Shown: positions 44,295-53,360, counted from the first letter of the stretch. The stretch is DNA of 64,000 bases from JAGVGT01 sp963807225 (GCA_963807225.1 CAWEAD010000008.1:310001-374000); one strand, 5' to 3'. Notes: generated by a model not told the origin, from the letters alone. Program-made: numbers and translations.

Positions 44295-44323
44295 TTGACA
44301 TTTACCAATTGGAAACATATATG
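44295..44323 (+). promoter_or_regulatory. Promoter of the HesB-like selenoprotein gene
   Basis: Consensus TTGACA (44295-44300), 17-base spacer, TATATG (44318-44323). It predicts a leader of about 120 bases before the ATG at 44450. Confidence 0.75.
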
Positions 44324-44449
44324 ATATATTACTAGTCAATAAGCTTTACTGATTTGAAGCATGTCACTGTTAGGATGTAGTGAAGTTGTTTCGTGAAATC
44401 AAACCTTTGAAAGGGTTATTTTTTAATCTAACACATGGAGGATTTGGGT

Positions 44450-44782
44450 ATGTTGGAAGTTACCGAACAGGCTCTTACAAACCTGAAGGCCTATCTGGAG
44501 CAGAACAGTATCAGTTCTGCCCTGCGAGTGGCCTTGATGCAGGGGGGCTGATCTGGTCCCTCTCTGGGCTTGGCTCTGGATGAGCCAAAAGACAACGATA
44601 TGAAGGTAGAGGAAGGTGAACTGACTTTCCTGGTAGACAATGATCTGATGAAAAACTGCGGTGACATCAAGGTGGATTTCATCGATAGCGGTATGCGTTC
44701 GGGTTTCACCATCTCTTCCCGGATTCCGGTCAGTGGTGGCGGCGGTTGCGGCAGCAGCTGCGGATCCGGTAGCTGCGGCTGA
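44450..44782 (+). CDS. IscA/HesB-like selenoprotein, UGA read as selenocysteine
   Basis: Small protein related to the A-type Fe-S carriers. Reading 44450-44782 with the in-frame TGA at 44549-44551 as selenocysteine (residue 34) gives 110 residues. The context is MQGG-U-SGPSLGLALDE, where family members have the Gly-Cys-Ser/Ala-Gly segment. Both sides of the TGA are clearly one protein: MLEVTEQALTNLKAYL before it and DGELTFLVD-like EEGELTFLVDNDLM after it. GGAGG at 44437-44441 precedes the ATG by eight bases, and a terminator follows the stop. A Gly- and Cys-rich tail (GGGGCGSSCGSGSCG) replaces the usual CGCG motif. Related HesB-like selenoproteins are known in Deltaproteobacteria. No selA, selB or selD is in the window. 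Confidence 0.88.
44570..44588 (+). promoter_or_regulatory. Bacterial SECIS-like hairpin
   Basis: A perfect 7-base-pair stem, TTGGCTC (44570-44576) with GAGCCAA (44582-44588), encloses the loop TGGAT. The loop starts 26 bases after the TGA and has G at its second position. These values fit the published bacterial SECIS consensus (loop 16-37 bases after UGA, G in the first two loop positions). Confidence 0.75.
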
Positions 44783-44806
44783 TTGTTTACCAAAGCGAAG
44801 AATATA

Positions 44807-44837
44807 AACCTCCGGCTTCGGCCGGGGGTTTTTTTTT
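44807..44837 (+). terminator. Rho-independent terminator of the selenoprotein gene
   Basis: AACCTCCGGC, tetraloop TTCG, GCCGGGGGTT (one G-T pair), then a run of T to 44837, 25 bases after the stop. It shows that the gene is transcribed on its own. Confidence 0.92.
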
Positions 44838-44967
44838 ACCTCAATCATAACCCCCTGCTTGCCTTATCTGCGATCTTGCTTGTGGTTTTCATCTGAGTTC
44901 AAGTTAAAATGATCGGGTAAATATCGGTCTGGCCCTCGGAGAAATTTAGTAATAAAGGAATTTCGAT

Positions 44968-46470
44968 ATGGGTTTGTCGATGCCGGCTAAATGTATCTTT
45001 CCGCTCTCCTGCCTGATCTTGGGGATTCTGGCTATCACGCTCCAGGCGGCGCCGGTGGGTGGTGGACAGATCCGGGAGCCGGCCTGGGCCGGGGCTTTTT
45101 ACCCGGCGGATTCTTCCGCCCTGGCTGCCGCCATTGATTCCTACCGGGCCAAGGCGGCAAGCACGGTTCTCAAACTTCCCCCGGCGCACTTGCGAGCATT
45201 GATCATGCCCCATGCCGGTTACCTATACTCCGGTTTGACGGCGGCTCATGCAGCTAGGGTCATTTCCCCCGGGGAATTCTCCAAAGTAGTTCTGCTCGGA
45301 CCGGACCACCGGGTGGGATTCCGTAATGGAGCCATCAGTTCGGCAGCTTTTTATCGCACCCCCCTGGGACTGGTCCAGCTGCATCCTGACGTAATTGCTT
45401 TGTTGCGACAGGAACAGCTTTTCCGATCCGTGCCCGCCTCGGATCGGGTCGAACACTCACTGGAAGTGGTTTTGCCATTTCTCCAGCGATTTATGGGAAG
45501 TTTTAAGTTGGTGCCGGTGGTTCTGGGACCAACCGATCCGGCCGCCATGGCTGCTGCCGTGGAGCCGCTTTTAGATACCCGGACCTTGCTGGTGGTCAGT
45601 AGCGACCTGTCCCATTATCTGCCCTATGAAGAGGCGGTGGTCCGTGACCGACAAACTATCGGCCAACTGCTGGACCTTGATGCGTCGGGCCTGGTGGCCG
45701 ATAACAACCGGGCTTGCGGCCGGGAGGCTTTGTTGACCTTGTTGGAGTTGGCAAACCGGCATCATTGGCGTCCGGTGTTGCTCCATTATGCCAACAGCGG
45801 CGATGCGACCGGTGAGCGAGACCGGGTGGTGGGCTACGCCGCACTTGCTTTCTATGCAGTGGAGAAGAACATGACTATGGAAAAATCGAATAAAATCGGC
45901 GCCGCCCAGGGTCAGCACCTGGTGCAACTGGCAAGGCAGACCATAAGTGAGCGGCTTCGGCAGCCGGTGGACCGGCTCCAGGCCGAGAATCTGGCTCAGG
46001 CTTTGCGAGCCTCGGTATTCCAGGAGAAGCGCGGGGTCTTCGTGACCTTACATAAACATGGCCAGTTGCGAGGATGCATCGGCAGTCTCAGTGGTTATCG
46101 ATCAATTGTCGATGGGGTAAGGGAAAACGCGATCAACGCCGCCTTTAACGACTACCGCTTCGGGCCGGTGACTGCCGAGGAATTGGCCGATCTGGAGATT
46201 GAGGTATCCATCCTTACCGAACCACAGCCTCTGCAGTACGACGGGGCTGAACAACTGCTGACCAGTTTGCGGCCCGGAATGGATGGAGTCATCATTCACA
46301 GGGGAGGGGCATCGGCTACCTTTCTGCCTCAGGTTTGGGAGCAGTTGCCCGAGCCGGCCGATTTTCTGAGCCATCTCTGCCGGAAGGCCGGCTTGTCGCC
46401 GCAGGATTGGCGTCAGGGCGGCTTGGAGGTCCAGATCTATCAGGTGCAGTATTTTGCCGAGGAGAAGTGA
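44968..46470 (+). CDS. AmmeMemoRadiSam system protein: MEMO-AMMECR1 fusion with signal peptide
   Basis: Two domains of a widespread but uncharacterised system are fused. Residues about 30-300 are MEMO-like (PAWAGAFYPADSSAL, ALIMPHAGYLYSG, LLGPDHRVGF, VVSSDLSHYLPY), with the His residues that could bind metal. Residues about 310-500 are AMMECR1-like, with the diagnostic LRGCIGSL. The first 28 residues (MPAKCIFPLSCLILGIL, then ALQ/A-type site before APVGG) look like a cleavable signal peptide, so the protein may act in the periplasm, unlike most MEMO and AMMECR1 proteins. The other partner, a radical SAM protein, is two genes downstream. Confidence 0.9.
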   Translation: MGLSMPAKCIFPLSCLILGILAITLQAAPVGGGQIREPAWAGAFYPADSSALAAAIDSYRAKAASTVLKLPPAHLRALIMPHAGYLYSGLTAAHAARVISPGEFSKVVLLGPDHRVGFRNGAISSAAFYRTPLGLVQLHPDVIALLRQEQLFRSVPASDRVEHSLEVVLPFLQRFMGSFKLVPVVLGPTDPAAMAAAVEPLLDTRTLLVVSSDLSHYLPYEEAVVRDRQTIGQLLDLDASGLVADNNRACGREALLTLLELANRHHWRPVLLHYANSGDATGERDRVVGYAALAFYAVEKNMTMEKSNKIGAAQGQHLVQLARQTISERLRQPVDRLQAENLAQALRASVFQEKRGVFVTLHKHGQLRGCIGSLSGYRSIVDGVRENAINAAFNDYRFGPVTAEELADLEIEVSILTEPQPLQYDGAEQLLTSLRPGMDGVIIHRGGASATFLPQVWEQLPEPADFLSHLCRKAGLSPQDWRQGGLEVQIYQVQYFAEEK

Positions 46471-48544
46471 GCGGGATATCATCCGTTTGCTGGTCGCCAC
46501 CGGGATCGCTTCGGTGGTGGCCCAACTCCTGCTGATTCGCGAGTTTCTCGCCCTTTTTCGGGGCAACGAATACGTCATTGCCCTGATCTTGTTCAACTGG
46601 CTGATCCTGGGGGGAATCGGCACCCGGCTGGCCCGTTGGGCGACCGGTCGCACCGCCTCCCGCTCCACCCTGGCCTGGATTTCCCTGATCCTGGCGTTGC
46701 TTGGGGTTCTGCAGATTCCGGCGCTTCGGCAGTTGCGCGATCTGGTCTTCATCCATGGTAGTTCGGTCGGTTTCTATCCCACCTTTCTCTTTGTCCTGGC
46801 CGGGATGGCTCCTTATTGTCTGCTGGTCGGCTTTGCCTTGCCTTACAGTCTCTTCGTCCTCCGTGATGAAACCCCTGGCTATTCAGGGGTCAGGGTCTAC
46901 ATGGCCGACAACCTGGGCGATGTCTGCGGCGGGGCACTGTTTTCCTTTCTCCTGGTCTGGCTGGTGACTCCCCTGCAGGCCCTGTTCCTGGCCGGCTTGC
47001 CGCTGCTGGTCTGTGCCGTGCTGCTTTCCCCTCCCGGATCAAGAAACCGCCGGCTGTGGCTGGTCAAGGCCGGACTTTTTCTGATTCCGATGAGCGGTGT
47101 TTTGGGTCTGGAGCGCGCTTCGCTATTGAGGCCGGCCGGCGAGTTGGTGCATTATCAGGAATCGCGCTATGGCCGACTAGAGGTTTATCGGGACCGGGAG
47201 CAGTTCACCCTGTTCCGGGACGGTGTACCTGCCGTCAGCGATCAAAATCGCAGTCGGGCCGAAGAGGCGGTCCATTATCCCCTGATCCAGTTGGATCGGG
47301 TTCGACGAGTACTGCTGATCGCTCCGGAAAGCGGGATGCTCCGGGAAGTGGCCAAATATCACCCGGAACAGGTGGACTATGTCGAACTGGACCCGGCCAT
47401 CACCACCCTGCAGTTCCGCTATGGCATGGTCCGCGAGATCCCAGGACTCAACCTGATCCATCAGGATGCCCGGGCCTGGCTAAGCGCCACTGACAGGACT
47501 TATGACGCCATCATCATGAACCTGCCGGAACCGGAAACTTTTCAGGTAAATCGTTTTTTCACCACCGGTTTTTTTGCCATTGTCCAACAACATCTGACAC
47601 CCGGCGGCATCTTTTCCTTCAGTCTGGAGGGTTATGATAACTTTCTCGGGGAAGCGCAAAGGCACAAGGTTTCCTCAATATTCAATACGGCTTCCCGCTA
47701 TTTCTCCCACCTTTTATTGTTGCCGGGCGGCAGCATTTATTTTCTTTGCCGGGATCGCCCTCTGACCGAAGAAATACCGGCCCGCTTGACGGCTCGGGGG
47801 ATCACTTCCTGGTATGTGGGCAATTACTTCGCCGGGGAGATGAGCCGGGAACGGATTGCCTATCTGCGCGGAGAGCTGGAATCGGCGGCACCGGTCAATA
47901 CCGACCTGAAACCGCAGTTGATGCAGCTCATGTTTTTACAGTGGTTCGCCAAATTTCAGACCTCACCGCTCTGGTTTTATGGTTTGCTGGGGCTCCTGCT
48001 GGCAACCTACCTCTGGCGAGCCAGAAGGGAGGAGATGGTTCTTTTTTCCACCGGCTTCATGGTCATGGGCAGCGAGATCCTGGTGATCTTCGCTTTTCAG
48101 GTATATTATGGCTACATATATACCCAGATCGGCCTGATCGTCACCGTCTTCCTGGCCGGCCTGCTGCCCGGGGCCTGGTTGGGCGAGCGCCTGGTCTCCC
48201 GGCCGGCCCGGGTCATGGTCTGGACCGATCTTTTTTTGGTTTTGTTGCTGGGCCTGTTCTGGTTGCTGCTGGTGCGGGTGGGAGAGGGAATGACGGTGCA
48301 ATTCCTGCTTTTCTTCGGCTTTCTGGTCTCCTTGGGTTGCGGGATGCAATTTGCCCCGGCGCTAAGGATGGGCGGTAGCGACAACCCGGCCGCCACCCGG
48401 GTTTTCTCCGCCGACCTGATCGGGGCGGCGGCCGGAGCCCTGCTGACCAGTGTGGTGCTGATTCCTTTCCTGGGGATTGCCATGACCACCCTGGCCCTGG
48501 CCCTAATCAAAACAACCAGCCTGATCCTGGTGAGTCGCGCATGA
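46454..48544 (+). CDS. Membrane spermidine-synthase-like protein
   Basis: About 690 residues: a block of N-terminal membrane helices, a central aminopropyl-/methyltransferase-like Rossmann domain, and a second block of helices. The central domain keeps YVELDPAITTL and a HQDARAWL segment as in spermidine synthases. However, the glycine-rich loop reads LLIAPESGML and the catalytic Asp motif is replaced by IIMNLPEPET, so ordinary spermidine synthesis is doubtful. The reading frame begins at TTG 46454, overlapping the MEMO gene by 17 bases; an in-frame TTG at 46487 is an alternative. It overlaps the radical SAM gene by four bases, tying it to that system. Confidence 0.82.
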   Translation: MPRRSERDIIRLLVATGIASVVAQLLLIREFLALFRGNEYVIALILFNWLILGGIGTRLARWATGRTASRSTLAWISLILALLGVLQIPALRQLRDLVFIHGSSVGFYPTFLFVLAGMAPYCLLVGFALPYSLFVLRDETPGYSGVRVYMADNLGDVCGGALFSFLLVWLVTPLQALFLAGLPLLVCAVLLSPPGSRNRRLWLVKAGLFLIPMSGVLGLERASLLRPAGELVHYQESRYGRLEVYRDREQFTLFRDGVPAVSDQNRSRAEEAVHYPLIQLDRVRRVLLIAPESGMLREVAKYHPEQVDYVELDPAITTLQFRYGMVREIPGLNLIHQDARAWLSATDRTYDAIIMNLPEPETFQVNRFFTTGFFAIVQQHLTPGGIFSFSLEGYDNFLGEAQRHKVSSIFNTASRYFSHLLLLPGGSIYFLCRDRPLTEEIPARLTARGITSWYVGNYFAGEMSRERIAYLRGELESAAPVNTDLKPQLMQLMFLQWFAKFQTSPLWFYGLLGLLLATYLWRARREEMVLFSTGFMVMGSEILVIFAFQVYYGYIYTQIGLIVTVFLAGLLPGAWLGERLVSRPARVMVWTDLFLVLLLGLFWLLLVRVGEGMTVQFLLFFGFLVSLGCGMQFAPALRMGGSDNPAATRVFSADLIGAAAGALLTSVVLIPFLGIAMTTLALALIKTTSLILVSRA

Positions 48545-49722
48545 AAAAGATTGATCGTCGCCATCTGCTCCTGGGCAGCGCCGCCGCGGCCGCAACCTGC
48601 GCCTTGTCGGCCGGTGCCTTCTGGCCCCGGACCAGAGGCTGGCAAAGTTCCGGCCCGGCCGATATTACCGGCCGGATTTTTCATCACGACGCCCCTGCCC
48701 AACCCTGGAAGTGGTCCAAGGAGGCCTTTCTTTACGTTAAACTCGACAACTCCCGGGTCATGTGCTCGATCTGCCCCAACGCTTGCGTTCTGGCCCCCGG
48801 CGACCGCAGTGTCTGCCGTTCCAAGGTCAATATCGATGGGGTGCTTTACAGCCTGGCCTACGGCAATCCCAGCTCGGTCCATATCGATCCGATCGAGAAA
48901 AAACCGTTGTTCCACTATCTCCCCCGGAGCAAGGTCTTTTCCATCGCCACCGCCGGATGCAACTTTCGCTGCCTGAACTGCCAGAACTGGGAAATCTCCC
49001 AGATGCGGCCGGAGGATCTGCGCAACTATGAGATGTTTCCGGACCAGGTGGTGCAAAATGGGGTCGAGGCGGATTGTCGGGCCGTTGCCTATACCTACTC
49101 CGAAGCGGTAACCTTTTTCGAGTACATGCTCGACACCGCCAGGCTGGCCCGGCAACGGGGCTTGAAGAACCTGTTGATTTCCAACGGATACATCAACCGG
49201 GAGCCGCTGCTCGAACTCTGCAAGGTTCTGGACGCAGCCAACATCAACCTTAAATCCCTGGACGACGCGATTTACCGAAAACTTAACGGTGGCCGATTGG
49301 AACCGGTTTTGCAAACCTTCAAAACCCTGCACGAGCAAGGGGTGCACTTCGAGATCACCAACCTGGTGGTGCCGGGTTATGTAGATGATCCGGAGATGGT
49401 CAAGCGGATGTGCAATTGGATCCTGACCAACCTGGGGCCCGATCATCCCTTGCATTTCCTCAAGTTTTTCCCTAAATACAAGCTGGACCGGTTACCGCCG
49501 ACCCCGACCTCGACCCTGACTGAGTTCCGACAACTGGCCCTGCGCGAGGGGCTGAGATACGTATATGTCGGCAATCTGGCCGACCATGAGGGTAACCATA
49601 CCTACTGTCATCAATGCGGTAAACTGTTGGTGGAGAGGCAGGGGTATTTTCTGCCGGTCTTTAATCTCGAGGATGGTCGCTGCAAATTCTGCGGGACCAA
49701 GATCCCCGGGGTCTGGAATTGA
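48541..49722 (+). CDS. AmmeMemoRadiSam system radical SAM protein with Tat-like signal
   Basis: Radical SAM enzyme of unknown reaction. The cluster motif is CNFRCLNC, preceded by CSICPNACVLAPGDRSVCR, the PFL-activase-like segment typical of this system. The C-terminal part has a possible extra metal site, CHQCG and CKFCG. Unusually, the N terminus reads KKIDRRHLLLG followed by an alanine-rich hydrophobic stretch, which resembles a twin-arginine export signal. 393 residues. Coupled to the preceding gene by a four-base overlap. Confidence 0.9.
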   Translation: MKKIDRRHLLLGSAAAAATCALSAGAFWPRTRGWQSSGPADITGRIFHHDAPAQPWKWSKEAFLYVKLDNSRVMCSICPNACVLAPGDRSVCRSKVNIDGVLYSLAYGNPSSVHIDPIEKKPLFHYLPRSKVFSIATAGCNFRCLNCQNWEISQMRPEDLRNYEMFPDQVVQNGVEADCRAVAYTYSEAVTFFEYMLDTARLARQRGLKNLLISNGYINREPLLELCKVLDAANINLKSLDDAIYRKLNGGRLEPVLQTFKTLHEQGVHFEITNLVVPGYVDDPEMVKRMCNWILTNLGPDHPLHFLKFFPKYKLDRLPPTPTSTLTEFRQLALREGLRYVYVGNLADHEGNHTYCHQCGKLLVERQGYFLPVFNLEDGRCKFCGTKIPGVWN

Positions 49723-49757
49723 CTCATGGAACTTTTTTGCCTTTTTCCTGTCTGCCG

Positions 49758-50645
49758 ATGAGCCAATATCACAATCAAAAAGCCGGCAATGCCCGTTTGC
49801 TGAACCTTGCCACCCTGGCCTCGGTCAGTGTGGCGCTACTGTTGATCATGGTCAAGACCACGGTCTGGCAGCTTACCGATTCCCTGAGTGTCCTGGCCTC
49901 ATTGGCCGATTCCGTCCTCGATGCCGCCGCGTCCCTGCTCAATCTGGTGGCGGTCCGCTATTCCCTGCGGGCGGCCGACCGGGACCATCCCTTCGGGCAC
50001 GGCAAAGCCGAATACCTGGCCGGACTGGGCCAGGCCCTGTTCGTCGGTTGTTCGGCCCTGTTCGTCATCTACCAGGCGATCCAGCGTTTTTCCGAGCCGC
50101 GGCCTTTGTCCGCTGCCAGCACCGGTATCCTGGTGATGAGCTTTGCGATCCTGGTTACCGGGGCTCTGGTCCTCTTCCAGCGGCGGGTGATCAAGCAGAC
50201 CGGCTGTGCCGCGATCAAGGCCGATTCCCTGCATTACTCGGCCGATATTTTCACCAACCTGGGTACCATTCTGGCCCTGGTTCTGGCCTGGCTGGGCTGG
50301 CCCGGATTCGATCCGTTCATTGCCATGCTCATCGCCCTTTTCGTCATCTACAGCGCCTGGCAGATTGCCTATGAAGCAGGCCAGATGCTCATGGATCATC
50401 AATTACCGGCCGAAACTGAGGCGGAGATTGCCGGATTGGCCCTGGCCCATCCCAAGGTCCTTGGCGTGCACGACATTCGAACCCGGCGTTCAGGACAGAC
50501 CAGGATTATCCAGCTGCATCTGGAACTGGCGGCCGACCTCCTTCTGCACGAGGCCCACCAGGTGGCCAAGGACGTGGAACTCAAAATCCAGGCTGTAATG
50601 CCCGAGGCCGACATCATCATTCATGAGGATCCGGTCAAACCATGA
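49758..50645 (+). CDS. fieF: Cation diffusion facilitator, FieF-like
   Basis: Proton-coupled exporter of divalent metal (Zn or Fe). The transport-site acidic and His residues are present: the DSVLD pair in SLADSVLDAAASLLN, then RDHPFGHGKAEYLA, and the H-D pair in DSLHYSADIFTN. Six helices are followed by a cytosolic metal-binding domain (HDIRTRRSGQTRIIQLHLEL). The ATG at 49758 gives about 295 residues; a TTG at 49719 overlapping the radical SAM stop would add 13. Its stop overlaps the next ATG by four bases. Confidence 0.93.
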   Translation: MSQYHNQKAGNARLLNLATLASVSVALLLIMVKTTVWQLTDSLSVLASLADSVLDAAASLLNLVAVRYSLRAADRDHPFGHGKAEYLAGLGQALFVGCSALFVIYQAIQRFSEPRPLSAASTGILVMSFAILVTGALVLFQRRVIKQTGCAAIKADSLHYSADIFTNLGTILALVLAWLGWPGFDPFIAMLIALFVIYSAWQIAYEAGQMLMDHQLPAETEAEIAGLALAHPKVLGVHDIRTRRSGQTRIIQLHLELAADLLLHEAHQVAKDVELKIQAVMPEADIIIHEDPVKP

Positions 50646-50851
50646 AAAGTCGCATTGAAGAGGAAAGTCGGAGAGATCGACATTTGGCCCACCTGGTACT
50701 GGGTCTGGCCGGCTTCAGCCTGGCTGTTGTTCTGGCTCGAGCGCTTAGGCTGGGAATGGTTATCGGCTGGCAGGGTTATAAGGTGATCCGGGGCACGGAC
50801 GTAGACCGCGCGAGAACTGATCCCAGTCCACCACGGTTTGATGAAGTATAA
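50642..50851 (+). CDS. Small membrane protein, 69 aa
   Basis: No family recognised. A charged N terminus, one hydrophobic helix (about residues 17-44) and a polar tail. It overlaps fieF by four bases (ATGA), which is the main reason to believe it is translated. A weak hairpin with a T-rich tail (GTCGCC and GGCGAT, 50864-50893) follows. Confidence 0.6.
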   Translation: MKSRIEEESRRDRHLAHLVLGLAGFSLAVVLARALRLGMVIGWQGYKVIRGTDVDRARTDPSPPRFDEV

Positions 50852-51020
50852 GGATATTCTATTGTCGCCGAAGACGGTGGCGATTTCTTCTTACCTCAGG
50901 CCGAAATGCCGGTCATTCAGGTTGAAAAGGTAAATTTCCGGCATAAGAACTTCGCGCAAACTGCCCCTTGTTGAAGATTCTCAGGGTCGGCCGGATCGGA
51001 GCCGTTACCTGGCCGAATAA

Positions 51021-52793
51021 TCAGCGATCCAGAATTTGTCTGACCTTTTTTAATAACTGATGGGGGAGAATAGGTTTAGTGAGAAAATCCAGCTCTTTGT
51101 CAAGTATGCCCTTACTGTGAATGATTTCATCGGTATAGCCGCTGATCAGTAGAATCCTGGCGTCCGGGTCAAGCTTCTGCACATGGTCCATAACTTCTTT
51201 GCCGCTCTTGTTCGGCATGATCACGTCGAGGATGAGCAGGGCAATCTGCCGGCGGGCCGAATTGTATTCAGCGATTGCTTGATTGCCGTCCACCGTCTGG
51301 ATCACCTCATAGCCTGCTTCCTCCAGAATGGTGGTCAGCAATCGCCGTACCGCTTCTTCATCCTCGGCCAGCAGGATGATTTCGTTTCCGTTGCTTTCCT
51401 GTAAGGCCTCGGTTAAGGGTGGCGTCTGGCCGATTCTCTTCTCAACTAAGTTCGGCAGGCAGGGCAGGAGCACTCTGAAGGTGCTGCCTCGTCCGATTTC
51501 ACTGGTTAAACTGATAAATCCTTCGTGCTGCTTAACGATGCCATGCACGATCGACATTCCCAGGCCGGTACCTTTGCCTTTTTCCTTGGTGGTGTAGAAC
51601 GGCTCGAAGATCTTTTCGCTGGTCCTGCTGTCCATGCCGGTTCCCGAATCGGCGAATTTGATCTCACCGTATGGGCCGGGTTTGCCGTAACCATGGTGAT
51701 CGATGTATTCCTGATCAATGGTCAGCGAGGTTACCTCGATCAAGAAATCGCCGCCGTTGGCCATGGCGTCTTTCGCATTGGCGGCCATATTCATGATGAC
51801 TTGTTCGAGCTGACCCTGGTCGGCTTTGACGATAATTTTTCCCGGGGCCGGCTTGAAACGCAGGTTGATCTCCTCCCCCAGCAGTCGGGTAATGATTTTA
51901 CCTATTCTTTCAATGACTTCGTTCAGATCGACCGGGCGTGGATCCATTACCTGCTTGCGGCTGAAGGCCAGAAGACTGCGGGTCAGGGCCGAAGCCTTAT
52001 CCGCCGCGCCCAGAATCTCATCGAGGTTGGACCGGTTCGGATGTTTTTCCGGAAAGTTCATGAGTAACAATTCGCCAAAACCCATAATCGTCATCAGGTA
52101 ATTGTTGAAGTCATGGGCGATGCCCCCGGCCAGTTGGCCGATGGCCTCCATCTTTTGCGCCTGCCGCAACTGGGATTCAAGTTTCTGTTTTTCCAGTTCG
52201 ACATCTTTGAACTTGGTGATATCGAAGAAGAAACCTCTCATCATCGAGGGCTGGTCGTTTTCACTGGAGACAAAGGCTATGTCTCTGATCCAGATTATTC
52301 CCCCATCCGCTTTGATCAGGCGATAGTTGAACTCATGGTTCTCGCCGCGACTGCTGGCGGTCTGGCGGTAGTTTACCGCAGTTTCCCGGTCATTGGGGTG
52401 AACCCTGGCGGCCCAGAACTCAGAATTGATCCACTGCTCGGGCGGGTAGCCCGAGAGTTCTTCCACCCGGGGGCCGATATAGGTAAAGCGCAAGGACTTG
52501 AGGTCGATCTCCCAGGGAATGGCGGCGGTGGATTCTATCAGTGAACGGTAGAGATCGTCACTTGTTCTTCCGGCCTTCAGGGAGTCGGTCAAGCGGATGG
52601 TGAAAAGGCCGAAGAGAATAGTTAAGACCACGAGATAGCCGCGGGTGAATAATTCCGCCGGGGGAACCTTTAGGAAAAGAAGATTGGCCAGGCTTTCGTG
52701 ATAGAAAAATTTGTAGTCGATCAGCGCGTCCACCAGGCAGAGTAAAATGGCGACGGTAACCGAGACGGCAATGATGGATTTACGATATGACAT
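51021..52793 (-). CDS. Hybrid histidine kinase (membrane, PAS, HK, receiver)
   Basis: 590-residue signalling protein. Two membrane helices (about 6-30 and 52-72) flank a short loop; a PAS domain follows (about 80-200, including WEIDLKSLRFTYIG and the FNYRLIKADGG region); then the phosphoacceptor in GGIAHDFNNYLMTIMGF, an ATPase domain (FADSGTGMD, KGTGLGMSIVHGIV), and a C-terminal receiver with the phospho-Asp in LLILDVIMPNKSG. No DNA-binding output. It is a single gene, so its partner must be elsewhere. Confidence 0.92.
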   Translation of the reverse strand: MSYRKSIIAVSVTVAILLCLVDALIDYKFFYHESLANLLFLKVPPAELFTRGYLVVLTILFGLFTIRLTDSLKAGRTSDDLYRSLIESTAAIPWEIDLKSLRFTYIGPRVEELSGYPPEQWINSEFWAARVHPNDRETAVNYRQTASSRGENHEFNYRLIKADGGIIWIRDIAFVSSENDQPSMMRGFFFDITKFKDVELEKQKLESQLRQAQKMEAIGQLAGGIAHDFNNYLMTIMGFGELLLMNFPEKHPNRSNLDEILGAADKASALTRSLLAFSRKQVMDPRPVDLNEVIERIGKIITRLLGEEINLRFKPAPGKIIVKADQGQLEQVIMNMAANAKDAMANGGDFLIEVTSLTIDQEYIDHHGYGKPGPYGEIKFADSGTGMDSRTSEKIFEPFYTTKEKGKGTGLGMSIVHGIVKQHEGFISLTSEIGRGSTFRVLLPCLPNLVEKRIGQTPPLTEALQESNGNEIILLAEDEEAVRRLLTTILEEAGYEVIQTVDGNQAIAEYNSARRQIALLILDVIMPNKSGKEVMDHVQKLDPDARILLISGYTDEIIHSKGILDKELDFLTKPILPHQLLKKVRQILDR

Positions 52794-52844
52794 TACCTCT
52801 CCTACTGATTAGAGGGTTCAGGGCTGTGCCGCTTGGTTTTTCGC

Positions 52845-52979
52845 TCAGTCTAAGCCCGGAACGATTCCGGCCAGGCTGTCGATCTTAGATATCTTATAGC
52901 CTTGCGTAAAAGTTTCGTCGACAAGATCCTTGATCTTATTGTCATCAAGTGATTTGAACTCCACCATCAGGGCGGCCAT
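52845..52979 (-). CDS. Possible small ORF, 44 aa
   Basis: Short frame with protein-like composition (EFKSLDDNKIKDLVDET, then QGYKISKIDSLAGIVPG). No ribosome site is clear and it lies in the gap upstream of the hybrid kinase. It could be a real small gene or a fragment of a lost one. Confidence 0.25.
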   Translation of the reverse strand: MAALMVEFKSLDDNKIKDLVDETFTQGYKISKIDSLAGIVPGLD

Positions 52980-52999
52980 CAGGATGGATAACAACCGGC

Positions 53000-53028
53000 T
53001 TGAACTCCGAACGACCCCGTGTTATAAA
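53000..53028 (+). promoter_or_regulatory. Promoter of tRNA-Leu
   Basis: TTGAAC (53000-53005), 17-base spacer, TATAAA (53023-53028), about 30 bases before the tRNA. Confidence 0.7.
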
Positions 53029-53058
53029 ACCTCTGTTTTCCAGCGAGGCAGGATCATG

Positions 53059-53145
53059 GCCTGGGTGGCGGAACTGGTAGACGCAAGGGACTTAAAATCC
53101 CTCGGGGTTCGCCCCGTGCGAGTTCGATTCTCGCCCTAGGCACCA
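53059..53145 (+). tRNA. tRNA-Leu, anticodon TAA
   Basis: 87 bases. Acceptor GCCTGGG pairs with CCTAGGC (one G-U), followed by ACCA. The anticodon arm AGGGA-CTTAAAA-TCCCT has anticodon TAA. The long variable arm (CGGGGTTCGCCCCG) marks it as class II. The T-arm GCGAG-TTCGATT-CTCGC is complete. CCA is encoded. Confidence 0.97.
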
Positions 53146-53240
53146 TTTTTTACCTAGTAAAGTTAGTAAGTTTTGAAGAAGTAAGGGTCTAAAAAGTTAT
53201 GACTAAAGTCTGACTGAAAGCCTAGCAACTCGCGGACAAA

Positions 53241-53282
53241 AAAATCCGGCCAGGGAGATACTCCCGAGCCGGATTTTTTTTC
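53241..53282. terminator. Bidirectional terminator after tRNA-Leu
   Basis: AAAATCCGGC (53241-53250) pairs with GCCGGATTTT (53268-53277), with an inner GGGAG/CTCCC stem, a T-run after and an A-run before. It would stop transcripts from both sides. Confidence 0.85.
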
Positions 53283-53360
53283 TGATAGGCAATACCGGTT
53301 TATGGGAAATGGGTGCCGAAAATATGATGCCCTCCCCGCAAACCCTTGTGGGGTAGGCAA

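Noticed and set aside
48112..49455. Long minus-strand frame opposite the radical SAM gene
   Set aside because: Shadow frame; the plus strand encodes conserved motifs throughout.
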